This document shows positions 18,605-27,652 of a DNA stretch of 64,000 nucleotides, one piece after another; the first letter of the stretch is position 1, and each line of letters starts with the position of its first letter. The DNA comes from an uncultured Alphaproteobacteria bacterium (GTDB taxonomy: Bacteria; Pseudomonadota; Alphaproteobacteria; RF32; CAG-239). The notes under the pieces are model-generated. The model was not told where the DNA came from and ran no database searches. It was given only the letters and a program-made list of their open reading frames with translations. Location: contig CAKQNT010000001.1 of the NCBI GenBank assembly GCA_934255405.1, forward strand, positions 124,001 through 188,000, written 5' to 3'. The translations under genes were made by a program, and so were the position numbers.

Positions 18605-19783
18605 TTGGTAAACAGAGTAACATCTTATAAAATTTTGAGTGTAGCTGCAATTGCGGCGGTGGTATCTTTGGCGGTAATAGGTTATTGGTTTGCAGAAGAA
18701 AAAAGCGATCCGGTGTATTTATCAAAAATCGATAAACTGATGTTTGATAAAAACAACAAAGCTCCAAAGTTTGTGTTAACCCTGCCCAAACCCGACAAAC
18801 TGAAAGAAGGCAACAAAACTATGATTTCTGCCGATACTTCTCAGTTGCCGACCGAGCCGGTGATAACTAAAACCACTGAAAAAGAGACTCTGAACGATAT
18901 TATATCTCAGATTCCCAACCTTAATCAATTGCCGGTGCAGAACGCTACGCAGACTTTGCGCTTTATTTATCAGGATCCGGAAATAACAGAGAATGTCGGC
19001 TCGCTGGTTCTGCCAAAAATTTCTGCCGATGGACGCAAGCCGTGGAACGAATATGGCAAAAGCGTTGAAACGCAACCCAACTTTAAAAAAGTGGCGCTGA
19101 TAATCAAAGGACTGGGACTCGATCCGTTGTCTATGGAAAGGATTGTGCAGAGTTTTGATTCTGAAGTGTCGCTCTCGGTTTCGCCATACGCGGCAGGTGC
19201 TGGAGCCAAAATCTTGCCAGCGCGGCAGTTTGGGCATGAGACATACGTTGACTTGTTGTTGTCATCTACCGATTTTCTAAAATCTGACAGTGGTCCGATG
19301 TCTATGAGTATTACAATTAGTACGGAAGAAGCTCTGCAACGTTTGCAAAAAAGCCTTTCTACCGGCGCGCCTGTAGGCGGCGTGATTGTCAATGACGGAT
19401 TGGCCGGAGAAGATAATGCAGAATTGCTCAAAACTCTGTTTGAAGAGCTGCGTAACCGTGGGCTGATGATGGTTGATGCCACCAGCGGCGATTGGATCGA
19501 AAAGATGCAGATTAAAGGATTGGCGCGCCGAAAAGCCGATGTGGTAATAGACAAAGATTTTCGTCGCGAATCCATAGAAAAACAGTTAAAAAAAGCCGAG
19601 GAGATCGCTTTTAGCAAAGGTCAGGTGGTGGTGGTGATTGATCCTAAACCTATTGCCGTTGTTGAGGCCTATAACTGGATAAAGAGCTTTTCTCCACAAG
19701 TATCGTATGAACAGGCAAAAACTTTGGAGCTGACCAAGCCTTTTGCTATTGTACCAATATCTAATCTGGCTATTGAGCAATGA
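18605..19783 (+). CDS. YibQ-type divergent polysaccharide deacetylase, probably non-catalytic
   Basis: A 392-aa exported or membrane-anchored protein with one N-terminal hydrophobic helix (about residues 8-28), a linker, and a divergent polysaccharide deacetylase domain (about 155-390). TTG 18605 is the start: AGGAGGA at 18591-18597 lies 7 bases before it. Residues that would bind metal in catalytic YibQ proteins are changed: ALIIKGLG stands where IDDLG is expected and VVVIDPKP where IGHP is expected. Related alphaproteobacterial proteins, as far as I recall, also diverge here. It overlaps rppH by 4 bases. The envelope role is inferred from its neighbours. Confidence 0.8.
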   Translation: MVNRVTSYKILSVAAIAAVVSLAVIGYWFAEEKSDPVYLSKIDKLMFDKNNKAPKFVLTLPKPDKLKEGNKTMISADTSQLPTEPVITKTTEKETLNDIISQIPNLNQLPVQNATQTLRFIYQDPEITENVGSLVLPKISADGRKPWNEYGKSVETQPNFKKVALIIKGLGLDPLSMERIVQSFDSEVSLSVSPYAAGAGAKILPARQFGHETYVDLLLSSTDFLKSDSGPMSMSITISTEEALQRLQKSLSTGAPVGGVIVNDGLAGEDNAELLKTLFEELRNRGLMMVDATSGDWIEKMQIKGLARRKADVVIDKDFRRESIEKQLKKAEEIAFSKGQVVVVIDPKPIAVVEAYNWIKSFSPQVSYEQAKTLELTKPFAIVPISNLAIEQ

Positions 19784-20271
19784 AAAAATATCGTAAAAAT
19801 GTGGGAATTGTAGTTTTTAACCGCGAAGGCAAAACTCTGATGTGCGCCCGAGCCGACAGTGAGGGTATGCGATGGCAGTATCCACAGGGCGGGATAGATG
19901 ATGGAGAAAATATTGTTGCCGCGGCAAGAAGAGAGCTCTCGGAAGAAACCGGATTGAAGAATGTTGAGTTGGTGGCACAGCTGCCTCAACCTTTGCGTTA
20001 TGATTTTCCGGATAAGATTGCCAGAGCCTTTTGTCGCAACGGCTCTTACTATGCCGGACAAGAACAGTACTGGGTTTTGTTTTATTTTGATGGCTCCGAC
20101 GCCGAAATAAATTTTAAGACACTCCCCGAAGAAATTGAGTTTAAGGCCTATCAATGGATTGATATTCAGGAAGCGCCCAAGTTGATAGTAGACTTTAAGC
20201 GCGAAGTATATACAAAAATGGCCAATGCCTTTGCCAAAAACATCTGCCCTAACTGGAAAGGATATGACTGA
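19780..20271 (+). CDS. rppH: RNA pyrophosphohydrolase (Nudix)
   Basis: RppH removes pyrophosphate from the 5' end of mRNA and so starts RNase E-dependent decay. The 163-aa protein has the Nudix box GGIDDGE...RRELSEETGL at residues 38-60 and the substrate-recognition pattern MRWQYPQGG, typical of RppH/NudH. It overlaps the YibQ-like gene by 4 bases and the next gene by 8 bases, so the whole group is tightly translationally coupled. Confidence 0.94.
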   Translation: MKKYRKNVGIVVFNREGKTLMCARADSEGMRWQYPQGGIDDGENIVAAARRELSEETGLKNVELVAQLPQPLRYDFPDKIARAFCRNGSYYAGQEQYWVLFYFDGSDAEINFKTLPEEIEFKAYQWIDIQEAPKLIVDFKREVYTKMANAFAKNICPNWKGYD

Positions 20272-20821
20272 TAAATTTGCCAAAGAAAAAGATTTGGTAC
20301 TACAAGCCGCAAGCAAGGGGATTAGCGGCAATATTCCGTTGTCGGGAAAACAAAAGAAATATATAAAAAATCTGTTGCTGTTTGCATTGATGAATGCATC
20401 AGACAACAGAACAGTCACCAATCGCAATTTTATTAAGTTGGTCAGCAAAATATTTAAGGGCTATTTGATTAAAATTATAAAAGAGTGCCTTGATGACGAT
20501 GACGACACCGATTTGGACGAGGCCTTAGATGTTGAGCTGAACGAGATTATTGCCAATGGCGAAATGATTAATCTCAGCGAGTTGGAACAGTTGCTGACAC
20601 CGGAAAATATTGTAAAATTTCTAAAAGGCAAAACCAACGGATTGTCGCAACGGCAGTTGCTGGATAAACTGCTGGCGCTGCGCGATATAAATTCTAATTA
20701 TCGCGAAACCCCGCAAGAGCAGCGTAAACGCGAACAACGGCGCCGCGAGTATGAACTGCAACGCCAGCGAGAACGCATGATGGATGGACGAATTTTGGCA
20801 CGTGGCGGAAGAGAAAGATAA
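20264..20821 (+). CDS. Hypothetical protein, 185 aa
   Basis: I do not recognise this family. It starts at ATG 20264 (MTDKFAKEK), overlapping the end of rppH, with AAAGGA upstream. It is mostly helical: a basic N-terminal part (SGKQKKYIKNLLL), a strongly acidic patch (DDDDDTDLDEA, about residues 79-89), then an Arg/Gln-rich C-terminal helix (QRKREQRRREYELQRQRERM) ending RGGRER. This charge layout suggests RNA or ribosome association, but that is a guess. It ends directly against the convergent cvpA gene. Confidence 0.7.
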   Translation: MTDKFAKEKDLVLQAASKGISGNIPLSGKQKKYIKNLLLFALMNASDNRTVTNRNFIKLVSKIFKGYLIKIIKECLDDDDDTDLDEALDVELNEIIANGEMINLSELEQLLTPENIVKFLKGKTNGLSQRQLLDKLLALRDINSNYRETPQEQRKREQRRREYELQRQRERMMDGRILARGGRER

Positions 20822-21526
20822 TTAGTCCATATTCTCAATCAGGCGATCCAGATTATCGCGCTCAGATTCTTTGTAGCCGCCAAAGTTTTCTTTTATTACC
20901 TGCTTGTTTTTTTCTTTTACTTCTTTTTTAACTTTAGGCTGGGCAAGCTTCTCAAACAGAGCGTCAACTTCGGATTCCTCATCTTTTTCTTCTTCAGTTT
21001 TTTGTTCATCAGAAGTCTTGGTCTTTTCTTTTATGAGCTTAATGGTTTCTTCGGGAATCATCTCCTCAAGCGGCTGGGCAAATTTTCCGGCCAATTGGAA
21101 ATATTTTGATTTGGTCAGAGTTTCTGATTGCCTATCGGCAGGAATCATCCAACTTACCAATATGTAGAACAAAACAACCAGCAAAAACGCACGGGCAATT
21201 CCAAAAAACAACCCCAGCATGCGATCCATTCCATTTAATTTGCTGGTGCGGATTTTACCGACAACCCCTGCGGTAGCGTATATCCAAAGAATAAAAAATA
21301 AAATAAGAATAAAAAGGGACGACACCACGCCGGCAACATAGCCGTTAGATATATATTCTTTGGCAAACGGCATTACTACCGGAAGAATATAAATTACTGC
21401 CATGGTCGCCAAAATCCAACCGATTATCGACAACACCTCTTTAACCAAACCGCGAGAAAGCGCAATTAAGGCTGAAATAGCGACAACAATCAAAATTATC
21501 ACATCTAAGTTATTGAGGTTTTGCAT
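20822..21526 (-). CDS. cvpA: CvpA-family membrane protein
   Basis: A 234-aa inner-membrane protein. Four hydrophobic helices lie in the first 125 residues (for example VIILIVVAISALIAL, VLSIIGWILATMAVIYIL, VVSSLFILILFFILWIYA, FLLVVLFYILVSWM), with the family motif ALSRGLVKEVLSIIGW. The cytoplasmic C-terminal tail is Glu/Lys-rich. CvpA is linked to colicin V production and envelope homeostasis in other bacteria; its molecular role is not settled. It is the last gene of the minus-strand run that begins with the nuclease gene. Confidence 0.9.
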   Translation of the reverse strand: MQNLNNLDVIILIVVAISALIALSRGLVKEVLSIIGWILATMAVIYILPVVMPFAKEYISNGYVAGVVSSLFILILFFILWIYATAGVVGKIRTSKLNGMDRMLGLFFGIARAFLLVVLFYILVSWMIPADRQSETLTKSKYFQLAGKFAQPLEEMIPEETIKLIKEKTKTSDEQKTEEEKDEESEVDALFEKLAQPKVKKEVKEKNKQVIKENFGGYKESERDNLDRLIENMD

Positions 21527-21537
21527 TGTTTTTTCCT

Positions 21538-22911
21538 TTAATTAAACCAATTAATCAGCCGTTGCACATTGCCGATTTCATAGATATTCATATTGACATT
21601 AACTTTCTTTTCTTTGGCATGGGTAGGAGGAATAATAGCACTGGCGAATCCAAGCTTTTGAGCTTCTTTAAGACGCAAAGACGGTTGCGAAACAGCACGG
21701 ATTTCTCCAGAAAGCCCAATCTCGCCAAAGATTACCATATCGGCAGGAAGCGGCTTATTAGTTAGAGAGGAAATCACCGCCATTGCTACAGCCAAATCAG
21801 CTGCCGGCTCAGAAATGCGCAAGCCGCCGGCAATATTGAGATATATATCCTGCGAGCTTAAGTTCATACCGCAGCGAGCCTCCAGCACCGCCAATACCAT
21901 AGAAAGCCTGTTTGCATCCCATCCAACCACCGCGCGACGAGGGCTGGCATATCCGGTAGGACTAACCAATGCTTGAATCTCAACCAACACCGGTCTGGAA
22001 CCCTCTATGCCGGCAAAAACGCAGGAGCCGGAAATATTGCCTTGCCTTTCTGCCAAAAACAAGGCTGAAGGGTTTTCTACTTCCACTAATCCCTGATCCT
22101 GCATTTCAAAAACACCTATTTCATCTGTGGCGCCATAGCGATTTTTTACTGCACGCAAAATACGAAAATGGTGTCCTCTTTCACCCTCAAAATATAGAAC
22201 GGTATCAACCATGTGTTCCAACACCCGCGGGCCGGCAATAGCTCCTTGTTTGGTAACATGCCCAACCAAAAACAACGTAAAACCTTTGCGTTTGGCAAGT
22301 TTGATAAGCTCGTAGCTACAGGCTCTGACTTGAGCCACGCTGCCGGGGGTGGATTCAACCTCATCCAGATACATGGTTTGAATAGAATCGATAACTACAA
22401 CCGCAGCTTTGGACTTTTCTAACGTGGCAACAATGTCTTTGATCTCTGTGGAACTGGCCAACTTAACCGGAGATTTATCCAGCCCCAATCTTTTGGCGCG
22501 CAAACGTACCTGATCTATCGCCTCCTCGCCGGAGATGTAATAAACCTCTCTGCCCTCCGGCTGATCTGCTATTTTGGCACACGCCTGCAATAATAGAGTT
22601 GACTTGCCGATACCGGGGTCACCACCGACTAAAATTACCGAACCAGAAACTAATCCGCCGCCAGATACTCGATCAAGCTCTTTTATGCCAGTACTAAGCC
22701 GCGCCAAATGTTCGCTGGCGCCGCTCAATGGCACAAATTCAATTAAGCTTCCTTTTGATTTTTTGGGATTGAAGTTGGAAAAACCTTCTCCGCCTATGAT
22801 TTCCTCAATAATGGTATTCCATTCACCGCAGGCATCACACTTCCCCTGCCATTTGGGATAAACCGAACCGCAGTTTTGGCAAACATATTGTTTATTGTCT
22901 TTTTTAGGCAA
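21538..22911 (-). CDS. radA: DNA repair protein RadA
   Basis: RadA (Sms) is a RecA-like helicase that promotes branch migration in recombination. The 457-aa protein has the N-terminal zinc finger CQNCGSVYPKWQGKCDAC, Walker A GGDPGIGKST, the RadA signature KNRYG (usually KNRFG) and a C-terminal Lon-protease-like domain (about residues 290-455). The start is TTG 22911: GGAGG lies 6 bases before it. It lies directly after mlaF. Confidence 0.95.
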   Translation of the reverse strand: MPKKDNKQYVCQNCGSVYPKWQGKCDACGEWNTIIEEIIGGEGFSNFNPKKSKGSLIEFVPLSGASEHLARLSTGIKELDRVSGGGLVSGSVILVGGDPGIGKSTLLLQACAKIADQPEGREVYYISGEEAIDQVRLRAKRLGLDKSPVKLASSTEIKDIVATLEKSKAAVVVIDSIQTMYLDEVESTPGSVAQVRACSYELIKLAKRKGFTLFLVGHVTKQGAIAGPRVLEHMVDTVLYFEGERGHHFRILRAVKNRYGATDEIGVFEMQDQGLVEVENPSALFLAERQGNISGSCVFAGIEGSRPVLVEIQALVSPTGYASPRRAVVGWDANRLSMVLAVLEARCGMNLSSQDIYLNIAGGLRISEPAADLAVAMAVISSLTNKPLPADMVIFGEIGLSGEIRAVSQPSLRLKEAQKLGFASAIIPPTHAKEKKVNVNMNIYEIGNVQRLINWFN

Positions 22912-22912
22912 G

Positions 22913-23677
22913 CTAGACCTCCACTTTTATCGGTCCTTGAGAGCAACCGTTAATAAACTGAACCACATAGGGATTGTCTGTGCGATCCATCTCTTTAACA
23001 GTTCCCTGCCATACAATTTTGCCTTTGTAGAGCATAGCTATACGATCGGCAATTTTGCGGGCAGAGGTCATATCATGGGTAATGGTCAAGGCTGTGGCGC
23101 CCAAACCTTTAACCGACTCAATAATCAGGTCGTTAATCACATCAGACATTATCGGATCCAAACCGGTTGTCGGCTCATCAAAAAAGATAATCTCCGGTTT
23201 GGAGGCAATTGCCCGCGCCAAACCAACACGCTTTTGCATACCGCCGGAAAGTTCTGATGGAGATAAATCAGCAACATCGGGGGCTAAGCCAACCGAACGC
23301 AAGACTCGAATCGCCTCGTTTTTGGCGTTTTTTTTGTTCATTCCGCGGTTTTCTACTAAATCAAAAGCCACATTCTCCCACACACTAAGACTATCAAACA
23401 AAGCGCCGCCCTGAAAAAGCATCCCCATTTTGGAATGAAGTTTCTCTTTTTCTTCCTCTTCGATACCGACGACTTCCTGTTCATCAACCAGAATCGAGCC
23501 TTCATCGGGTGTTAGCAAACCTTGAATGCACTTAATCAAAACTGATTTTCCGGTACCGGAACCGCCGATAACTACCAAAGATTCTCCCTTGGCAATCTCC
23601 AAATCAACGCCGTCAAGCACAACCTTGCGGCCAAATGCTTTATGAAGATTAGTAATTTTTATTTTGGTTTCGCTCAT
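22913..23677 (-). CDS. mlaF: ABC transporter ATPase of the Mla type
   Basis: The ATPase of an MCE/Mla phospholipid transporter. Walker A is GGSGTGKSVL, the signature is LSGGMQKRVGLARA, Walker B is IIFFDEPTTGLDP and the switch His is in TITHD. I start it at ATG 23677 (MSETKIKI), since GGAG lies 6 bases upstream; a GTG at 23689 would add four residues. It follows mlaE by 17 bases. The substrate-binding MCE protein (mlaD) is not in the window. Confidence 0.93.
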   Translation of the reverse strand: MSETKIKITNLHKAFGRKVVLDGVDLEIAKGESLVVIGGSGTGKSVLIKCIQGLLTPDEGSILVDEQEVVGIEEEEKEKLHSKMGMLFQGGALFDSLSVWENVAFDLVENRGMNKKNAKNEAIRVLRSVGLAPDVADLSPSELSGGMQKRVGLARAIASKPEIIFFDEPTTGLDPIMSDVINDLIIESVKGLGATALTITHDMTSARKIADRIAMLYKGKIVWQGTVKEMDRTDNPYVVQFINGCSQGPIKVEV

Positions 23678-23694
23678 TTTACACTCCACAAAAG

Positions 23695-24486
23695 CTATTT
23701 AGAGAAGAACAGTTCGGTAATTACATAGTTGAATATCAAAATCAAGATGGAGGCTGAAACAACCGCATTGGTGGTTGCTGTTCCAACTCCCTGAGCGCCG
23801 CCTTTGGACTTGTAGCCGTTGTAGCAACCCATAATAGAGATTATGAATCCAAACACTGCGGCTTTTACCAAACCGGTGGTGATATCAATTGACTGCAGAT
23901 TTTGTAATGTGGAGTTAATGTAGTTTGCCGGATTAAATCCCAACTTATAAACACCAACCACATAACCACCGAAAATACCGATAACATCGCCCAACAGAAC
24001 CAACAACGGCATAACAATAAGACCGGCCAGCACCCGCGGTGTAACCAAATACTTGAATGGGTTGGTAGACAAAGTTACCAAAGCATCTATTTGTTCGGTT
24101 ACTCTCATGGTGCCGATTTCAGCCGCCATAGCAGCACCGATACGGCCGGCAACCATCAGAGCCGAGAGCACCGGAGCCAGCTCGCGGGTAACAGAAATCA
24201 GAACTACCGAAGCTACCGCGCCTTCGGCGCCAAAACGCATAAAGCCAGAATAACTCTGCAACGCAATAACCATACCGGCAAAAATGGTTGTGAGTCCAAC
24301 TACAGGCAGAGAATAAAAGCCCATATCAACAACCTGCCGCCACAAATTGCGCCAATACAGCGGCGGAGTAAAGCAGTTATAAACTGCCTGCGCCACAAAC
24401 AAGGAAAATTCACCAAGGCTGGAAAAGAACTTTACTAATGGTTGCCCCTGACGGCGCAAAAAATTTTCAGCAGATCTTACAAACAT
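23695..24486 (-). CDS. mlaE: ABC transporter permease of the MlaE family
   Basis: The membrane subunit of the MCE/Mla lipid transporter. The 263-aa protein has the family core: GFYSLPVVGLTTIFAGMVIALQ, then RELAPVLSALMVAGRIGAAMAAEIGTMRV and the coupling region EQIDAL, followed by several more hydrophobic helices. I start it at ATG 24486 (MFVRSAENFL); the longer frame to 24624 overlaps hprK and is unlikely. Together with mlaF it probably moves phospholipids at the inner membrane. Confidence 0.92.
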   Translation of the reverse strand: MFVRSAENFLRRQGQPLVKFFSSLGEFSLFVAQAVYNCFTPPLYWRNLWRQVVDMGFYSLPVVGLTTIFAGMVIALQSYSGFMRFGAEGAVASVVLISVTRELAPVLSALMVAGRIGAAMAAEIGTMRVTEQIDALVTLSTNPFKYLVTPRVLAGLIVMPLLVLLGDVIGIFGGYVVGVYKLGFNPANYINSTLQNLQSIDITTGLVKAAVFGFIISIMGCYNGYKSKGGAQGVGTATTNAVVSASILILIFNYVITELFFSK

Positions 24487-24566
24487 TTTCTTTCTTTCAG
24501 ATAGATTAAAATTTTGTTTTATTTTAGAACTTTCGAGGCAAAAATCAACCGCTAAGCGACAAATCC

Positions 24567-24983
24567 TCACAGCATAGTCAGCGCGGCCAAAACCTTGGCC
24601 GGAGTTGAGGCCTCTCGTACGCAAAGGATAATTTGAGGAACACTTACCCCGCCAAATTCAAAAAAAACATCTTCCGGCATACGTTCAATTTGTGAAGCGT
24701 CTTCAACCAGCTGAACAGCCAGACAAACTTTGGCAGAGGTGGAGGGTAAATTTATAATACCCAAACCGCGCACCTCCAACTTATCTTTAAGAATCGTCGG
24801 CGCAACAGCTTTTATTTTGCCATCTGCAACACTTAAATTAACTCTGTCGTCAGCAACCAGTTTGGCACCATGTTCCATAATCAGGCGCAGGCAAACATCT
24901 GACTTGCCACTGCCGGATTGCCCCAAAAAAAGTATTCCCTGATTTTTGTAAGCAACGCATGAAGCGTGTATGTTGGCTTTCAT
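24567..24983 (-). CDS. hprK: Short HPr kinase/phosphorylase
   Basis: This is the alphaproteobacterial form, consisting of only the catalytic domain (138 aa against about 310 in Firmicutes). Walker A is GQSGSGKSD, and the signature LEVRGLGIINLP follows at about residues 68-79. It phosphorylates or dephosphorylates Ser of HPr (encoded at 1099-1374). It starts 1 base after the stop of tsaE. In many alphaproteobacteria hprK lies near the EIIA/HPr genes or the ChvG/ChvI pair; here it is in a different unit. Confidence 0.93.
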   Translation of the reverse strand: MKANIHASCVAYKNQGILFLGQSGSGKSDVCLRLIMEHGAKLVADDRVNLSVADGKIKAVAPTILKDKLEVRGLGIINLPSTSAKVCLAVQLVEDASQIERMPEDVFFEFGGVSVPQIILCVREASTPAKVLAALTML

Positions 24984-25445
24984 TTAGCCCTCCAATGCCG
25001 CAAGTCGAGATTGTTTTTCGGCAGAGTTTATGGTTATTGTCAATTTGCGCCCGTTGCTCTGCGGCACTATCTCCAACTTAAAAATATCCCGCGGCAGATA
25101 AGGCGACATTTTGTCTGGCCATTCAATCAGGCTGACACCTGAATAAAGAGCATCTTCCACCCCGATTTCAAATATTTCATCCGGAGATTTCAGGCGATAC
25201 AAATCAAAATGATAGATATCAAAATCCGGAGCTTCATAGGTCTGCAACAAAGTAAAAGTCGGACTTGGAACTTCTCCGTTACCACACAGTTCCTGCACAA
25301 AAGCTCTGGCCAACACGCTTTTGCCCATGCCCAAAGTGCCATACAAGGCAAAAACATCGCCTTTGCGCGCCAGATGAGCCAGTTTTTTTCCAATTGCAAT
25401 TGTGTCTTGTTCAGTCGGAAGATTAAATTCTAAGGTTTCAGTCAT
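24984..25445 (-). CDS. tsaE: tRNA threonylcarbamoyladenosine biosynthesis protein TsaE
   Basis: TsaE is the ATPase partner of TsaB/TsaD in making the t6A37 modification of ANN-decoding tRNAs. The 153-aa protein has Walker A GTLGMGKSVLARAF and the family motifs SPTFTLLQTYE and IYHFDLYRL. It sits between the nuclease gene and hprK in a tight unit. Confidence 0.95.
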   Translation of the reverse strand: MTETLEFNLPTEQDTIAIGKKLAHLARKGDVFALYGTLGMGKSVLARAFVQELCGNGEVPSPTFTLLQTYEAPDFDIYHFDLYRLKSPDEIFEIGVEDALYSGVSLIEWPDKMSPYLPRDIFKLEIVPQSNGRKLTITINSAEKQSRLAALEG

Positions 25446-25451
25446 CAGAGA

Positions 25452-26495
25452 TTATCCGAACGGATTAATAAAAGTGCGTTTGCGCTTGGGCTGCCGGTTA
25501 ATGATTTTAATTTTGGGTTTGCGCATCTGAATTTTGCGCCAATCCCAAGGCATATAAAATTCACCTTGCCACAAACCACGGGCATTGTTTTGTGCCTGAA
25601 TCTGATATGGCATATAAACATCTGTGTGTTTTTCATAAACAACAGCCCAACCGGCATTAACCAGAGCCGCACCGAGATCATAAGCACCCAAAGAACAAAC
25701 ACCAAGCATATTGCCTTTTGCATCTTCCTGCATTACCCGACATTCAAGTTCATAATCCTGCAGCCAACTTTTGAGCCATGCTGCGGCCTGCTGCCCGCAA
25801 TGATAGGGGCGCCCGTTTTTGTCGGCGCAAGTCTGATTATTTTCTGGAGCATCAATGCCAAACAGGCGAAAGTATCTTCCGGCAATAATCAGAGTATCAG
25901 CACTAATAACCTTAGCAGAAGAGTAAATTGCCGGATAATTGCGCGGATTAAATGACGATTGAGAACTGCTGTTCTGAGAAGAACCGCCAAACAGTTTGCT
26001 GAAGAATCCTCCCTCTTCTGACTTGGACTGACCGGCATTTATTTGGGCGCAACTTTTGGGATCGCACGGAGGCTGGCCGCCAGATGCCGACGCCGGTTCT
26101 GCCGTAGGAGAAGAAAAACTTTCGGAAATCGGAGTATCAAACTCTTCTTCGTCTAATAAATTAAGTTTGGCAGAGGCCATTGTTGTTTGCGAAGAAGCAG
26201 CCCCCTGCCCCAAAAAACTTTTGAGATTGCCGCCAACATTGCCAACTCCGCCGCTAAAAGCGCCGATAGCATAGAGGATAAAGACCACAATTGCCGCAAT
26301 TAAAAAGATTGAAGGCAGACACCCCATGGCTCGCCACGCCATCTTGGCAAAAATATAAAGCACCACCAGACCGATAATAAGCCCCAGAAAACCACCGCCT
26401 TGCAACAAGGTGCTTTGGCTTTGGGTTCCGGCACCACCCAATAGAATCAAAAACAAAGCACCCAAGCCCAGCAAAACTTTTTTCAAGAAAAACAT
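25452..26495 (-). CDS. Membrane-anchored staphylococcal-nuclease-like protein
   Basis: A 347-aa protein starting at ATG 26495 (MFFLKKVLLG) with AAAGGA upstream. The N-terminal 80 residues contain about three hydrophobic helices. A Ser/Gln/Ala-rich linker follows (about 85-195), then a thermonuclease (SNase) domain: SADTLIIAGRYFRLFGIDAPE, GQQAAAWLKSWLQ, CRVMQEDAKGNMLGVCSLG and NARGLWQ. The catalytic Arg/Glu pair appears as FRLFGIDAPE with a later region less conserved. The anchor would place the nuclease domain at the membrane. Only 6 bases separate it from tsaE. Confidence 0.88.
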   Translation of the reverse strand: MFFLKKVLLGLGALFLILLGGAGTQSQSTLLQGGGFLGLIIGLVVLYIFAKMAWRAMGCLPSIFLIAAIVVFILYAIGAFSGGVGNVGGNLKSFLGQGAASSQTTMASAKLNLLDEEEFDTPISESFSSPTAEPASASGGQPPCDPKSCAQINAGQSKSEEGGFFSKLFGGSSQNSSSQSSFNPRNYPAIYSSAKVISADTLIIAGRYFRLFGIDAPENNQTCADKNGRPYHCGQQAAAWLKSWLQDYELECRVMQEDAKGNMLGVCSLGAYDLGAALVNAGWAVVYEKHTDVYMPYQIQAQNNARGLWQGEFYMPWDWRKIQMRKPKIKIINRQPKRKRTFINPFG

Positions 26496-26628
26496 GGTGA
26501 TATCCTTTGGTAGTTTGATCGCTTTATGCAAATTAAAACATAGATTATTAATTTAATCTAATCCTTTTTTGTTACAATATCTCTTTTTTGTAAATATTCT
26601 CTTAATCAGCAAATATGTTGATATACAA

Positions 26629-26658
26629 AAAAGGCCGCTAAAAAGCGGCCTTTTCAAA
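26629..26658 (-). terminator. Terminator of tsf
   Basis: A 10-bp perfect stem (AAAAGGCCGC with GCGGCCTTTT) with a 6-base loop. On the minus strand it follows the tsf stop at 26671 and ends in TTTTTT. Confidence 0.92.
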
Positions 26659-26670
26659 TCTGCAAACAGA

Positions 26671-27597
26671 TTATTTTTTGAGCTGAGAAGCAACTTCAGC
26701 AGCGAAGTCTTCTTCTTTCTTCTGCAAGCCTTCACCAAGTTTGAAACGAACATAACCGGTCAATTTGATGTCAGCGCCAAGCTCTTTGGCAGCATCAGCA
26801 ATAACCTGTTTAACTTTTTTGTCCGGATCCATAATGTATGCTTGCTCTTCAAGAACAACTTCTTCATAGTATTTGCGAACACGGCCTTCTACCATCTTCT
26901 CAATGATATTCTCCGGTTTGCCGGAAGCTTTAGCCTGCTCGGCAAAAATAGATTTCTCATGAGCAACAGCAGCCGGATCAACACTCTCAATATTCAGGAA
27001 CAAAGGAGCAGAGGCGGCAACGTGCATGGCAATATGCTTGCCCAATTCTTGCAATTTGGCTTTATCAGCAGAGGATTCCAAAGCAACCAACACACCGATT
27101 TTGCCAATATTCGGACCAGAAGCGCTGTGAATGTAAGAAGCAACAACACCGTTATCAACCTTCAAAACAGCAGCACGGCGCAAATTCATGTTCTCGCCGA
27201 TTTTGGCAATCATATCAGTCAGGCGCTCTTCAAAAGTTTTTCCGCATTTCGGGCAGTTAAAAGACTTCATATCGCAAACTTCGCCTTCACTCTTAAGAGC
27301 TACTATAGCGGCATCAGCAACGTACTCTTGAAAGATTTCGTTCTTGGCGACGAAGTCGGTTTCGGAGTTTACTTCTACAACCGCACCTTTGTTGCCTTCT
27401 ACATAAACAGAAACCAAACCTTCAGCAGCTATACGACTAGCCTTTTTGGCGGCAGTAGCCAAACCTTTTTTGCGCAACCAGTCAACAGCATCATCCATAT
27501 TGCCATTTGCTTCTACCAAAGCTTTTTTGCAGTCCAGCATTCCGGCGCCGGTGGTTTCTCTCAACTCTTTTACCTGAGCGGCAGTAATTTCCGTCAT
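26671..27597 (-). CDS. tsf: Elongation factor Ts
   Basis: EF-Ts exchanges GDP for GTP on EF-Tu. The 308-aa protein has the UBA-like N-terminus (VKELRETTGAGMLDCKKAL), the NSETDFVAKNE motif and the GENMNLRR core. It is longer than E. coli EF-Ts (283 aa). An unusual stretch around residues 108-122 reads CDMKSFNCPKCGKTFEERL, containing CPKCGKTF like half of a zinc finger. AGGA lies 8 bases before ATG 27597. The gene follows rpsB, the classic order. Confidence 0.96.
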   Translation of the reverse strand: MTEITAAQVKELRETTGAGMLDCKKALVEANGNMDDAVDWLRKKGLATAAKKASRIAAEGLVSVYVEGNKGAVVEVNSETDFVAKNEIFQEYVADAAIVALKSEGEVCDMKSFNCPKCGKTFEERLTDMIAKIGENMNLRRAAVLKVDNGVVASYIHSASGPNIGKIGVLVALESSADKAKLQELGKHIAMHVAASAPLFLNIESVDPAAVAHEKSIFAEQAKASGKPENIIEKMVEGRVRKYYEEVVLEEQAYIMDPDKKVKQVIADAAKELGADIKLTGYVRFKLGEGLQKKEEDFAAEVASQLKK

Positions 27598-27652
27598 TTT
27601 TAATTCCTTCTTTTCTGATTTTAAGACTTTGTGAATGTCTCAAGATTAAAAT

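Noticed and set aside
26569..27603. Long plus-strand frame of 344 codons opposite tsf
   Set aside because: It is antisense to the well-identified tsf gene and has no family resemblance; antisense frames of this kind are common here (also opposite gpmI at 15158-15892 and coaE at 60676-61305).
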